From an uncultured Eubacterium sp. (GTDB taxonomy: Bacteria > Bacillota > Clostridia > Oscillospirales > Acutalibacteraceae), in the NCBI GenBank assembly GCA_910577215.1, contig CAJTMQ010000003.1, positions 1 through 20,200 on the forward strand: DNA of 20,200 nt, given 5' to 3'. The notes beneath the pieces were generated by a model that was given only the letters and a program-made list of their open reading frames with translations, made no database searches and was not told where the DNA came from. A program made the translations under genes and the position numbers. Shown here one piece after another: positions 1 through 5,455 of the stretch (position 1 is its first letter; every line of letters starts with the position of its first letter).

Positions 1-16
1 CTTTTTTGAAGATTTG

Positions 17-25
17 TGGTATAAT
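17..25 (+). promoter_or_regulatory. Extended -10 sigma-A promoter for the leader/nfeD operon
   Basis: TGG followed by TATAAT (20-25) makes an extended -10 element. A -35 at normal spacing would fall off the left edge of the window, so it cannot be judged. Transcription would start near 32, just before the structured leader. No other promoter with sensible spacing was found before the nfeD ribosome binding site at 241-247, so this is probably the promoter of the whole nfeD-SPFH-ybjQ operon. Confidence 0.55.
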
Positions 26-33
26 TAGCTCAA

Positions 34-128
34 CATTGAGGGAGTAATTCCACAAATTTTTGTGAATTTTTGTCACCAACCGAGGGAAAAAAGCCTCTGG
101 CAAAGTTTTAATGAATGAGACTCATATG
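34..128 (+). promoter_or_regulatory. Candidate yybP-ykoY (Mn2+)-like riboswitch aptamer
   Basis: The leader can fold into a closing helix (CAUUGAG 34-40 with CUCAUAUG 121-128, one bulged U) flanking an internal loop with GGAGUAA (41-47) on one side and AAUGAGA (114-120) on the other. Inside lie a hairpin at 51-64, a GUCA (72-75) and a second hairpin at 82-97 (GAGG/CCUC) extended by CC/GG. From memory, the yybP-ykoY family has GGGGAGUAG opposite GCAAGACC, with a GUCA after the first inner hairpin, so the match is good in order and spacing but imperfect in bases. The 3' strand of the closing helix is also the 5' arm of the terminator at 118-149, as expected for a ligand-ON transcriptional switch. 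The family assignment is inference; the competing structures are seen directly. Confidence 0.5.
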
Positions 129-154
129 CGGGCGCCCGTGTATGAGTCTTTTTT
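118..154 (+). terminator. Rho-independent terminator in the leader (switch expression platform)
   Basis: AGACUCAUA (118-126) pairs with UAUGAGUCU (141-149). The stem continues inward through two G-U wobbles and CGGG/CCCG to about 15 bp, and is followed by six T (149-154). It stands about 100 nt before nfeD, between the only visible promoter and the operon, and shares bases 121-126 with the aptamer closing helix. It therefore looks like an attenuator rather than the end of an upstream gene. It could still be an ordinary terminator of a short RNA. Confidence 0.8.
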
Positions 155-163
155 AGAACAGTT

Positions 164-183
164 TTTAATGTTTAAACATTAAA
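164..183. repeat. Perfect 20-bp palindrome in the nfeD 5' leader
   Basis: Bases 164-183 read the same on both strands (TTTAATG-TTTAAA-CATTAAA). The site lies 10 nt after the leader terminator and 72 nt before the nfeD start. It could be an operator for a dimeric regulator or a weak hairpin in the leader RNA; the sequence alone does not decide. A shorter 10-bp palindrome (TGCTTAAGCA) follows at 213-222. Confidence 0.5.
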
Positions 184-254
184 GAGCCGAAACTTTTGCT
201 TCGACTTTTTGATGCTTAAGCAGAAAGTAAAAAATATAAAGAGGAGGTAGCGGA

Positions 255-680
255 ATGATCTGGGTATGGATAGCCGTCACGGTAATAGCAATAATTGTTG
301 AAGCAGTTAGTGCGCAGCTGCTTTCAATATGGTTTGCACTTGGCGGAATAGCGGCATTGATAACAAGCCTCGTTACCGATAGTATTGCGGTGCAGATAAT
401 TGTGTTTGTTGCAGTTTCTGTTATATCGCTTGCAGTGATTTTCCCGTTTGTGAAAAACATACTCAAAAAAGAGCCTGTAAAAACCAATGCAGATCGCTAT
501 ATCGGAAAGCTTGCCGTTGTAACGGAAGGTATATCTAATATTGATGCCAAAGGTCAGGTTAAGGTAGATAACCAGATATGGTCGGCCCGAAGTGAGGATG
601 GCTCACAGATTGCCGAGGGCACAAGAGTTAATGTGTTAAGAATAGAAGGCGTTAAGCTGATTGTTTCAGCCGCCGAATAA
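255..680 (+). CDS. nfeD: NfeD-like membrane protein (partner of SPFH proteins)
   Basis: This 141-aa protein belongs to the short NfeD (NfeD1b-type) family, which has no protease domain. Two to three hydrophobic segments lie at about residues 3-25, 28-42 and 45-68. A basic stretch follows (KNILKKEPVK), then a C-terminal soluble beta-rich domain from about 80 to 141 (GKLAVVTEGIS, GQVKVDNQIWSARS, V.VLRIEG.KLIV) typical of the NfeD OB fold. The start has a strong site, GAGGAGG at 241-247. The SPFH gene begins 33 nt later, and nfeD plus SPFH is a well-known conserved pair in which NfeD accompanies the band-7 protein in membrane microdomains. The leader upstream suggests control by a riboswitch. 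Identification is from domain pattern and context; the biochemical role of short NfeD proteins is poorly defined. Confidence 0.88.
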   Translation: MIWVWIAVTVIAIIVEAVSAQLLSIWFALGGIAALITSLVTDSIAVQIIVFVAVSVISLAVIFPFVKNILKKEPVKTNADRYIGKLAVVTEGISNIDAKGQVKVDNQIWSARSEDGSQIAEGTRVNVLRIEGVKLIVSAAE

Positions 681-713
681 AACAAAAAATTATTTATTAA
701 AAGGAGATTTATT

Positions 714-1637
714 ATGCCGTTTTTAATTACTATTGCAGTTATTGTTGTATTTGTGCTTATTGTAGCACTTGCAAACATCAAGGTTGTTGCGCAGTCAAAA
801 GCATATGTTGTTGAAAGATTAGGTAAGTATTCAACCACATGGGAAACCGGACTTCACGTTAAGGTTCCGTTTATTGAAAGAATTGCAAAAATTATTTCTC
901 TTAAAGAGCAGGTTGTGGATTTTGCACCGCAGGCTGTTATCACAAAGGATAACGTAACAATGAAAATTGATACCGTTGTATTCTTCCAGATAACAGATCC
1001 CAAGCTTTACTGCTATGGTGTTGAAGCACCGCTTGCCGCCATTGAAAATCTTACTGCAACAACACTTCGTAACATCATCGGCGAGCTTGAGCTGGATGCT
1101 ACTCTTACTTCAAGAGATACCATCAACACAAAAATACGCTCAATTCTTGATGAAGCAACAGATCCCTGGGGAATCAAGGTAAACCGTGTTGAGCTTAAAA
1201 ACATTCTTCCTCCTAAGGAAATTCAGGATTCAATGGAAAAGCAGATGAAGGCAGAGCGTGAGCGCCGTGAGGCTATCCTTCGTGCAGAAGGTGAAAAGCA
1301 GAGCCGCATTCTTGAAGCTCAGGGCTTTAAGGAATCAAAAATTCTTGAGGCTGAGGCTGAAAAGCAATCTGCAATTCTTCGTGCAGATGCTGTTCGTGAA
1401 CAGAAAATCCGCGAGGCAGAGGGTGAGGCTCAGGCAATTCTTAAAATTAAACAGGCCGAAGCTGACGGTATCAAGATGATTAAGGATGCAGAGCCAACAG
1501 ATGCTGTTGTTAAAATCAAATCACTTGAAGCGTTTGCAAAGGCAGCAGACGGTCAGTCAACCAAGATCATTATTCCAAGTGAAATTCAGTCACTTGCAGG
1601 TCTTGCAGCAGGTCTTGACGGCGTGCTTAAAAAATAG
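714..1637 (+). CDS. SPFH/band 7 (stomatin/QmcA-like) membrane protein
   Basis: This 307-aa protein has one N-terminal membrane anchor (about residues 2-22, FLITIAVIVVFVLIVALANI). The SPFH domain follows (QSKAYVVERLGKYSTTWETGLHVKVPFIERI, then QVVDFAPQAVITKDNVTMKID), with the family-typical ending around LDATLTSRDTIN and the NRVELKNILPP segment. Residues about 170-250 are a long charged Ala/Glu-rich coiled coil with repeated EAEKQS/AEGE motifs, as in stomatin, QmcA and YbbK. Family members oligomerise on the inner membrane and organise microdomains or tether proteases. The start has AAGGAGA at 701-707. It sits between nfeD and a ybjQ-family gene in one operon. A shadow reading frame with few stops runs through the repetitive coiled-coil part and is not a gene. 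Confidence 0.93.
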   Translation: MPFLITIAVIVVFVLIVALANIKVVAQSKAYVVERLGKYSTTWETGLHVKVPFIERIAKIISLKEQVVDFAPQAVITKDNVTMKIDTVVFFQITDPKLYCYGVEAPLAAIENLTATTLRNIIGELELDATLTSRDTINTKIRSILDEATDPWGIKVNRVELKNILPPKEIQDSMEKQMKAERERREAILRAEGEKQSRILEAQGFKESKILEAEAEKQSAILRADAVREQKIREAEGEAQAILKIKQAEADGIKMIKDAEPTDAVVKIKSLEAFAKAADGQSTKIIIPSEIQSLAGLAAGLDGVLKK

Positions 1638-1701
1638 TATTTATGAAAACACAATGCAGTGCGGATTATCATATCCGCCTGCAATGAAAAGGAGAATATT
1701 T

Positions 1702-2025
1702 ATGATCAGTGTTACAACTCCGAGTCTTGAAAACGGAGTCATTATTGAATACAAAGGTATTGTTACAGGCGAGGTTGTTGCCGGCATTAATTTTTTAAAG
1801 GATTTTGGTGCATCAATCAGAAATATTGTTGGCGGGCGCTCCGCAGGTTATGAGGAGGAAATCATCGCCGCAAAAAATGATGCCATAAGAGAAATGGAAA
1901 CACGTGCAGCACAGATGGGTGCGAATGCGGTTGTTGGTGTTAAGGTTGATTACGAATCCTTTGGAAATGCAGGAATGGTTATGGTTATTGCAACCGGCAC
2001 AGCTGTTGTTGTTAAAAATAAATAA
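1702..2025 (+). CDS. YbjQ/UPF0145 family protein
   Basis: This 107-aa protein belongs to the YbjQ (DUF74, 'putative heavy-metal-binding') family. It shows the hallmark order V-TP-E-G-I-Y-G-V-GE-V-G-N-FKD, then the helix with IRNIVGGRSAGYEEEI, A..A...M...A..MGANAVVGV, and the terminal strand GMVMVIATGTAVVV. The ATG at 1702 is chosen because AAGGAGA lies at 1689-1695; the same frame is open upstream to 1486, but that part is a shadow of the SPFH coiled coil. It is the last gene of the operon and is followed directly by a terminator. The family folds as a small oligomeric alpha/beta protein and its function is not established; the metal-binding label is by old similarity only. Confidence 0.9.
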   Translation: MISVTTPSLENGVIIEYKGIVTGEVVAGINFLKDFGASIRNIVGGRSAGYEEEIIAAKNDAIREMETRAAQMGANAVVGVKVDYESFGNAGMVMVIATGTAVVVKNK

Positions 2026-2031
2026 CAAAAC

Positions 2032-2060
2032 AGGAGGGCAAAAGCCCTCCTTATTTTTTT
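2032..2060 (+). terminator. Rho-independent terminator after the nfeD operon
   Basis: AGGAGGGC (2032-2039) and GCCCTCCT (2044-2051) form a perfect 8-bp stem with an AAAA loop, followed by TATTTTTTT. It starts 7 nt after the ybjQ-family stop. Its 3' arm and T-tract overlap the last codons of the broken regulator on the other strand. Confidence 0.92.
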
Positions 2061-2272
2061 GGATATGGTTTTGTTTCATTGGTTAATCCTAAAATATAAT
2101 CTGTACTTGTGTTATAGTATTCTGCTCATAAAATCAGCATTTCGTATGGAATAGTTCGTTTCCCTTTTTCATAATTGCTGTATGCTTGTTGTTTACAATT
2201 TAAAAGTTCAGCAATTTTTTCTTGACTTAGGTCATTGTCTTTTTTTAGATTTCTTAATCTTTCTATATACAT
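2051..2272 (-). pseudogene. XRE-family HTH regulator split by an in-frame TGA
   Basis: Reading from ATG 2272, the product starts MYIERLRNLKKDNDLSQEKI and contains a full Cro/C1-type helix-turn-helix (LSQEKIAELLNCKQQAYSNYEKGKRTIP, about residues 15-42). After residue 48 (EMLIL) a TGA occurs at 2126-2128. The same frame then continues for 24 codons with AEYYNTSTDYILGLTNETKP, the usual C-terminal part of this family (LADYYNVSTDYLLGLT in relatives), to a TAA at 2051. A single TTA-to-TGA change would explain the break, giving a 73-aa ancestor. TGA is a real stop in this organism (for example in ilvE and glmS), so recoding is unlikely. The N-terminal piece still has most of the DNA-binding domain and could be partly functional. 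A sequencing error is possible. Confidence 0.8.
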
Positions 2273-2296
2273 TCCTGTAGTATTGACGATTAAAAC

Positions 2297-2314
2297 AACA
2301 TGCTGTAGCATGTT
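2297..2314. repeat. Inverted repeat upstream of the XRE gene (possible operator)
   Basis: AACATGCT (2297-2304) and AGCATGTT (2307-2314) form a perfect 8-bp inverted repeat with a 2-bp centre, about 25 bp upstream of the XRE gene's ATG at 2272. Short palindromes at this place are typical autoregulatory operators of Cro/C1-type repressors. This is inference from position and symmetry only; no clear promoter was found around it. Confidence 0.4.
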
Positions 2315-2384
2315 CTTAAGATAAAAAGCTGCTCTAATTGTCACCGGGCGAATCAAAATACCTCTCTTTATAAGAGCAGTATTT

Positions 2385-3371
2385 TTATAACAAATCTTCA
2401 CCAAGCGATTTATTGCAGATTATACTGAAATCAATCCCAGTTTCCAGAGAAAGCCAGAGCTTTATAAATTGAGCAATAAAGGCAGACGGCGGCAAAATCG
2501 TAAACCCGAATTCCTTGTAAGCCTTGGCGCTTTCATAAATATCTCTATTTTCTGCTCCGCAAATATAACAGGGAATATTTTTTTGCTTTAATTCAGCAGC
2601 AAAATCGAAAAATTCCCTGCAATCTGTGCAGATTGTGCCCGAATGGTATGTTTTGATTAAAACAGCTTTTGTGTTTTTATGGATTTTCGGATATTCAAAG
2701 CCCACATATGGCTGAATAACCATTAGTTCACTGCTGAAGTCCGAAAGCAGTGCTTTGCCGAAGGGTTTGACTTCATCTTTACCTGCGGTATAATCGGAAT
2801 TTTTAATAAAATTCTTGCCGTTATAGCTTCCGTAATATTGATTTTTTATGCTGAAAACATCATCCGAAAGCTCACTGTGCGGCAGCAGTCTGCTTGCACG
2901 GTGAATATAAACTGCCCCGTCACTGTTTTTATACGGAACAAAAACACCCTTTCCGTATCCGCCCTTTATGAAATCAACCGCAGCGGAAAAATTTGAAAGG
3001 CCGTTTGCTCTGTTGTCTGTTAATACAAAGTTGCTTGAAATCAGCATAACAGGCTTGCAGTCCGAACCGAGTGCGTAGGAAAGTGCGGCGGCGGAAAACT
3101 GCAGAGTATCTGTTCCGTGAGTGACAATAATACCGCTGTAATCATCATTCATTTTATTGCAGACGAATGAAATCAACTGCGAAAGCGTTTTGCCTGTGTT
3201 GTTTTCACTGAGCGTGTAATATGGCTGTGCAGTTACAAACTGCGTATCGGCACCATATTCGTTTTTATACATTTCAAGCAAAAGGCGGGTATTTTCCTCA
3301 TTGGGGGAGATTACCCGATTGTTTGCAGATGAGCCTATTGTGCCGCCTGTGAATATAACAAGAATTTTCAT
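2385..3371 (-). CDS. ansA: L-asparaginase (type I-like, cytoplasmic)
   Basis: The enzyme hydrolyses L-asparagine to aspartate and ammonia. The 328-aa product begins MKILVIFTGGTIGS, with the first catalytic Thr motif TGGTI (Thr11). It carries the second motif THGTDTLQFSA (Thr87-Asp88) and the family core PVMLISSN.VL.D.RANGLSNF.AAV. The C-terminal domain carries VLIKTYHSGTI and a final LPPSAFIA segment. No signal peptide is visible, so it acts in the cytoplasm. ATG 3371 is chosen because AGGTGA lies just before it; an upstream in-frame ATG at 3416 sits in the promoter and lacks a site. A TTGTTT-17-TATAAT promoter precedes it. Archaeal-type GatD or a glutaminase-asparaginase are less likely alternatives; substrate preference cannot be read from sequence. 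Confidence 0.9.
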   Translation of the reverse strand: MKILVIFTGGTIGSSANNRVISPNEENTRLLLEMYKNEYGADTQFVTAQPYYTLSENNTGKTLSQLISFVCNKMNDDYSGIIVTHGTDTLQFSAAALSYALGSDCKPVMLISSNFVLTDNRANGLSNFSAAVDFIKGGYGKGVFVPYKNSDGAVYIHRASRLLPHSELSDDVFSIKNQYYGSYNGKNFIKNSDYTAGKDEVKPFGKALLSDFSSELMVIQPYVGFEYPKIHKNTKAVLIKTYHSGTICTDCREFFDFAAELKQKNIPCYICGAENRDIYESAKAYKEFGFTILPPSAFIAQFIKLWLSLETGIDFSIICNKSLGEDLL

Positions 3372-3387
3372 TTTATCACCTGATAAA

Positions 3388-3416
3388 ATTATATACTGAT
3401 ATTGTTGAAAAAACAA
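3388..3416 (-). promoter_or_regulatory. Sigma-A promoter of asparaginase
   Basis: On the minus strand the -35 is TTGTTT (3411-3416), followed by 17 bp and the -10 TATAAT (3388-3393). Transcription would start near 3381, leaving a short leader with the AGGTGA site. It overlaps the divergent ylmH promoter at 3402-3428. Confidence 0.65.
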
Positions 3417-3428
3417 TCCAATTATAAT
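3402..3428 (+). promoter_or_regulatory. Probable sigma-A promoter of ylmH
   Basis: TTGTTG (3402-3407) and TATAAT (3423-3428) are separated by 15 bp, shorter than ideal. Transcription from it would start about 5 nt before the ylmH ATG, so the mRNA would be nearly leaderless. A second -10-like TATACT occurs at 3433-3438. It overlaps the asparaginase promoter on the other strand. Confidence 0.4.
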
Positions 3429-3439
3429 AATATATACTT

Positions 3440-4168
3440 ATGGAAAATTTAGAAAAAAGATTTTTAGAGCTTGCAGACAGGGCAGACGAACGCTGTTATG
3501 TAACCTTTTCCGATTTTCTGAATATGGAGGAGGAAGGTCTGCTTGAAGGTTTAAAACTGAATACAAATCATTTTCTTTTCGGCGGATATGATGATGCGGA
3601 ACGGTGTGTTGCTGCATTCGGATTTGGATGTGAGGAAGCGGAGTTTCCCATATCAATTATAAAGGCTGAGCCTGTTTTGCCAAAATTTGCAGATAAGCTT
3701 TCTCACAGAGATTTTTTAGGCTCGCTTATGGCACTCGGCATTAAAAGAGAGGTTGTCGGCGATATTATGATTGTTGAAAATATCGGCTATATATTCTGCC
3801 TGAACAGCATTGCAGAATATATTGTTAACTCTCTTGATAAGGTAAGGCACACAAATGTCAAGTGCAGTCTTGTATCCCAGCTTCCGCAAAACGCTGTAAA
3901 AGTTCCCGAAGATACACAGCTTATTGCTGCATCCGAAAGGCTTGATGTAATCGTTTGTGCTGTTTATAATTTTTCACGCAGTGCCGTAAAAGAGCTGTTT
4001 ATCGGCAGAAAAATATATGTTAACAGCCGCTTGTGTGAAAATTTTTCCCATACGCCAAAAGAAGGAGATATTATTTCCGTGCGGGGAAAGGGCAGATTTA
4101 TTTATAACGGTATTCTTGGCACAACGAAGAAAAACAGACTTTTAATTTCAGTTGGCATATATAAATAG
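3440..4168 (+). CDS. ylmH: YlmH-family S4-domain RNA-binding protein
   Basis: This 242-aa homologue of YlmH (RqcP2) has the family N-terminal region (YVTFSDFLN, then FGGYDDAERC.AAFG) and the central signature LSHRDFLGSLMALGIKREVVGDI (about residues 87-109). A C-terminal S4 RNA-binding domain runs from about 168 to 225 (LDVIVCAVYNFSRSAVKELF.GRK.YVNS, KEGDIISVRGKGRF). YlmH binds the large subunit and is linked to ribosome-associated quality control, and in other Firmicutes it lies in the division cluster with sepF and divIVA. Here it stands alone with its own promoter and terminator. There is no Shine-Dalgarno motif before ATG 3440, and the promoter puts the transcript start about 5 nt upstream, so translation may start on a nearly leaderless mRNA. 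Confidence 0.9.
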   Translation: MENLEKRFLELADRADERCYVTFSDFLNMEEEGLLEGLKLNTNHFLFGGYDDAERCVAAFGFGCEEAEFPISIIKAEPVLPKFADKLSHRDFLGSLMALGIKREVVGDIMIVENIGYIFCLNSIAEYIVNSLDKVRHTNVKCSLVSQLPQNAVKVPEDTQLIAASERLDVIVCAVYNFSRSAVKELFIGRKIYVNSRLCENFSHTPKEGDIISVRGKGRFIYNGILGTTKKNRLLISVGIYK

Positions 4169-4185
4169 AAAATAAGTATAAAACA

Positions 4186-4215
4186 AAAACCTCCTTAAAA
4201 CAGGAGGTTTTCTTT
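4186..4215. terminator. Bidirectional terminator between ylmH and ilvE
   Basis: AAAACCTCCT (4186-4195) and AGGAGGTTTT (4202-4211) form a 10-bp stem with a 6-nt loop. The plus side ends TTTTCTTT. The minus side reads GTTTTAT after the stem, so it can serve both convergent genes. It is the only hairpin between the two stops. Confidence 0.88.
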
Positions 4216-4256
4216 ATTGCTGATAAAGATTAAGTTTTACAAGGTTCTTATGTATA

Positions 4257-5288
4257 TCAGTCCATTTTGATTTCGTGAACCCAGCCCTCAGGGCCTTCAA
4301 TTGTGCCCATCTGAATACCTGTAAGTGTTTCATAAAGCTTTTTGGTTACAGGGCCCATTTCATCCATTCCGCTCGGGAAGCAGATTTCAGTACCGTGGTT
4401 AACAATTTTGCCGACAGGGCTTATAACGGCTGCTGTTCCGCAAAGTCCGCATTCAGCAAAATCCTTGAGTTCTTCCAGTTTAACAGGGCGGTGTTCAACC
4501 TTCATTCCCAAAATTTCTTCTGCAACAACGCAGAGTGAACGTCTTGTAATAGAAGGAAGGATTGAATCTGATTTAGGAGTAACAATTGTGCCGTCCTTCG
4601 TAACAAACAGGAAGTTTGCACCGCCTGTTTCTTCAACATAGGTTCTTGTTGCCGCATCAAGGTACATATTTTCATCATAGCCCTGATTGTGTGCATCAAC
4701 AATTGCATAAAGGCTCATTGCGTAGTTAAGACCTGCTTTAATATGACCTGTGCCGTGAGGTGCAGCTCGGTCAAAATCACAAACACGGATTGTAAGAGGC
4801 TTTGCACCGCCCTTGAAATAAGGACCAACAGGTGTGCAGAAAATTCTGAACTGATATTCATCTGCAGGCTTAACACCTATAACAGAGTTTGAACCGAACA
4901 TAAACGGACGCAGATAAAGTGTTGCACCTGAGCCATATGGAGGAACCCATGCTGCATTTGCCTTAATAACCTTTTCTACTGCTTCAACAAATTTATCCTC
5001 AGGGAAAACAGGCATCTGAAGTCTTTTCGCAGAATCTGCAAGGCGTGCGGCATTTAAATCAGGGCGGAAGCAGACAATTCTTCCGTCAGCAGTGGTATAA
5101 GCCTTTAAGCCCTCAAAAATGGTTTGTGCATACTGAAACACACATGCGCATTCACTCATGGTAATGGTGTTGTCTGCAGTAAGTATGCCGTCATCCCATT
5201 TACCGTCTTTATAATCAGAAACGAATCTAATATCGGTTGGTATATAGCCAAAGCCGAGATTAGCCCAGTCTATGTTTTTCTTTTCCAT
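4257..5288 (-). CDS. ilvE: Branched-chain amino acid aminotransferase
   Basis: This PLP enzyme (fold type IV) exchanges the amino group of Leu, Ile or Val with 2-oxoglutarate. The 343-aa product has the BCAT2-like pattern: Q.IFEGLKAY (about 53-64), TLYLRPFMFGS (about 123-133), CTPVGPYFKGG, and the PLP-binding stretch HGTGHIKAGLNYA with Lys184. Then come EETGGANFLFV, the SITRRSL motif and GTAAVISPVG near the C-terminus. ATG 5288 is chosen because GGGAAG lies 8 nt upstream; the frame stays open to a TTG at 5306 without a better site. A near-consensus promoter lies at 5324-5352. No T-box leader fits in the short 5' region, so leucine-type tRNA control is not seen. It is a single-gene unit ending at the shared terminator. 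Confidence 0.95.
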   Translation of the reverse strand: MEKKNIDWANLGFGYIPTDIRFVSDYKDGKWDDGILTADNTITMSECACVFQYAQTIFEGLKAYTTADGRIVCFRPDLNAARLADSAKRLQMPVFPEDKFVEAVEKVIKANAAWVPPYGSGATLYLRPFMFGSNSVIGVKPADEYQFRIFCTPVGPYFKGGAKPLTIRVCDFDRAAPHGTGHIKAGLNYAMSLYAIVDAHNQGYDENMYLDAATRTYVEETGGANFLFVTKDGTIVTPKSDSILPSITRRSLCVVAEEILGMKVEHRPVKLEELKDFAECGLCGTAAVISPVGKIVNHGTEICFPSGMDEMGPVTKKLYETLTGIQMGTIEGPEGWVHEIKMD

Positions 5289-5323
5289 GGTAATACTTCC
5301 CTTCAAAAAAATTTACTGTTTTA

Positions 5324-5352
5324 ATTTTACTACCAATATTTTATATTGTCAA
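5324..5352 (-). promoter_or_regulatory. Sigma-A promoter of ilvE
   Basis: On the minus strand TTGACA (5347-5352), 17 bp, then TAAAAT (5324-5329). The predicted start near 5317 leaves a leader of about 30 nt, too short for a riboswitch or T-box. Confidence 0.75.
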
Positions 5353-5392
5353 CAAGCATAGGGGAGATATTTTGCCTAAAAAAGAGGATGGT

Positions 5393-5421
5393 TTGACAAA
5401 TGAGTGTAATACTGATATAAT
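5393..5421 (+). promoter_or_regulatory. Consensus sigma-A promoter of the NSS transporter
   Basis: A perfect -35 TTGACA (5393-5398), 17 bp, and a perfect -10 TATAAT (5416-5421), among the strongest promoters in the window. The start would be near 5428, giving a leader of about 28 nt that contains the AGAGGAAG ribosome binding site. Confidence 0.88.
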
Positions 5422-5455
5422 ATAATACGAAATATATAACAGAAGAGGAAGTTTT

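Noticed and set aside
12..57. Inverted repeat ATTTGTGG (12-19) / CCACAAAT (50-57) flanking the first promoter.
   Set aside because: The left arm lies upstream of the predicted transcript start, so it cannot pair in the RNA, and the right arm is better explained by the first inner hairpin of the leader. It could be an operator but nothing supports that.
1486..1701. Longer upstream start for the ybjQ-family gene.
   Set aside because: The extra 72 residues are an alternative-frame reading of the SPFH coiled coil, while ATG 1702 has a good ribosome binding site and matches the family N-terminus.
2126..2128. TGA as a sense codon (recoded or selenocysteine) in the XRE gene.
   Set aside because: TGA ends ilvE, the activase and glmS at the expected family C-termini, and no selenocysteine insertion hairpin or family precedent applies to this regulator.
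5289..5306. TTG 5306 as the ilvE start.
   Set aside because: It adds six residues, has a poor upstream site, and the ATG at 5288 has GGGAAG at suitable spacing.
5289..5346. T-box or leucine attenuator in front of ilvE.
   Set aside because: The leader from the mapped-looking promoter is only about 30 nt, with no hairpins and no T-box motif.
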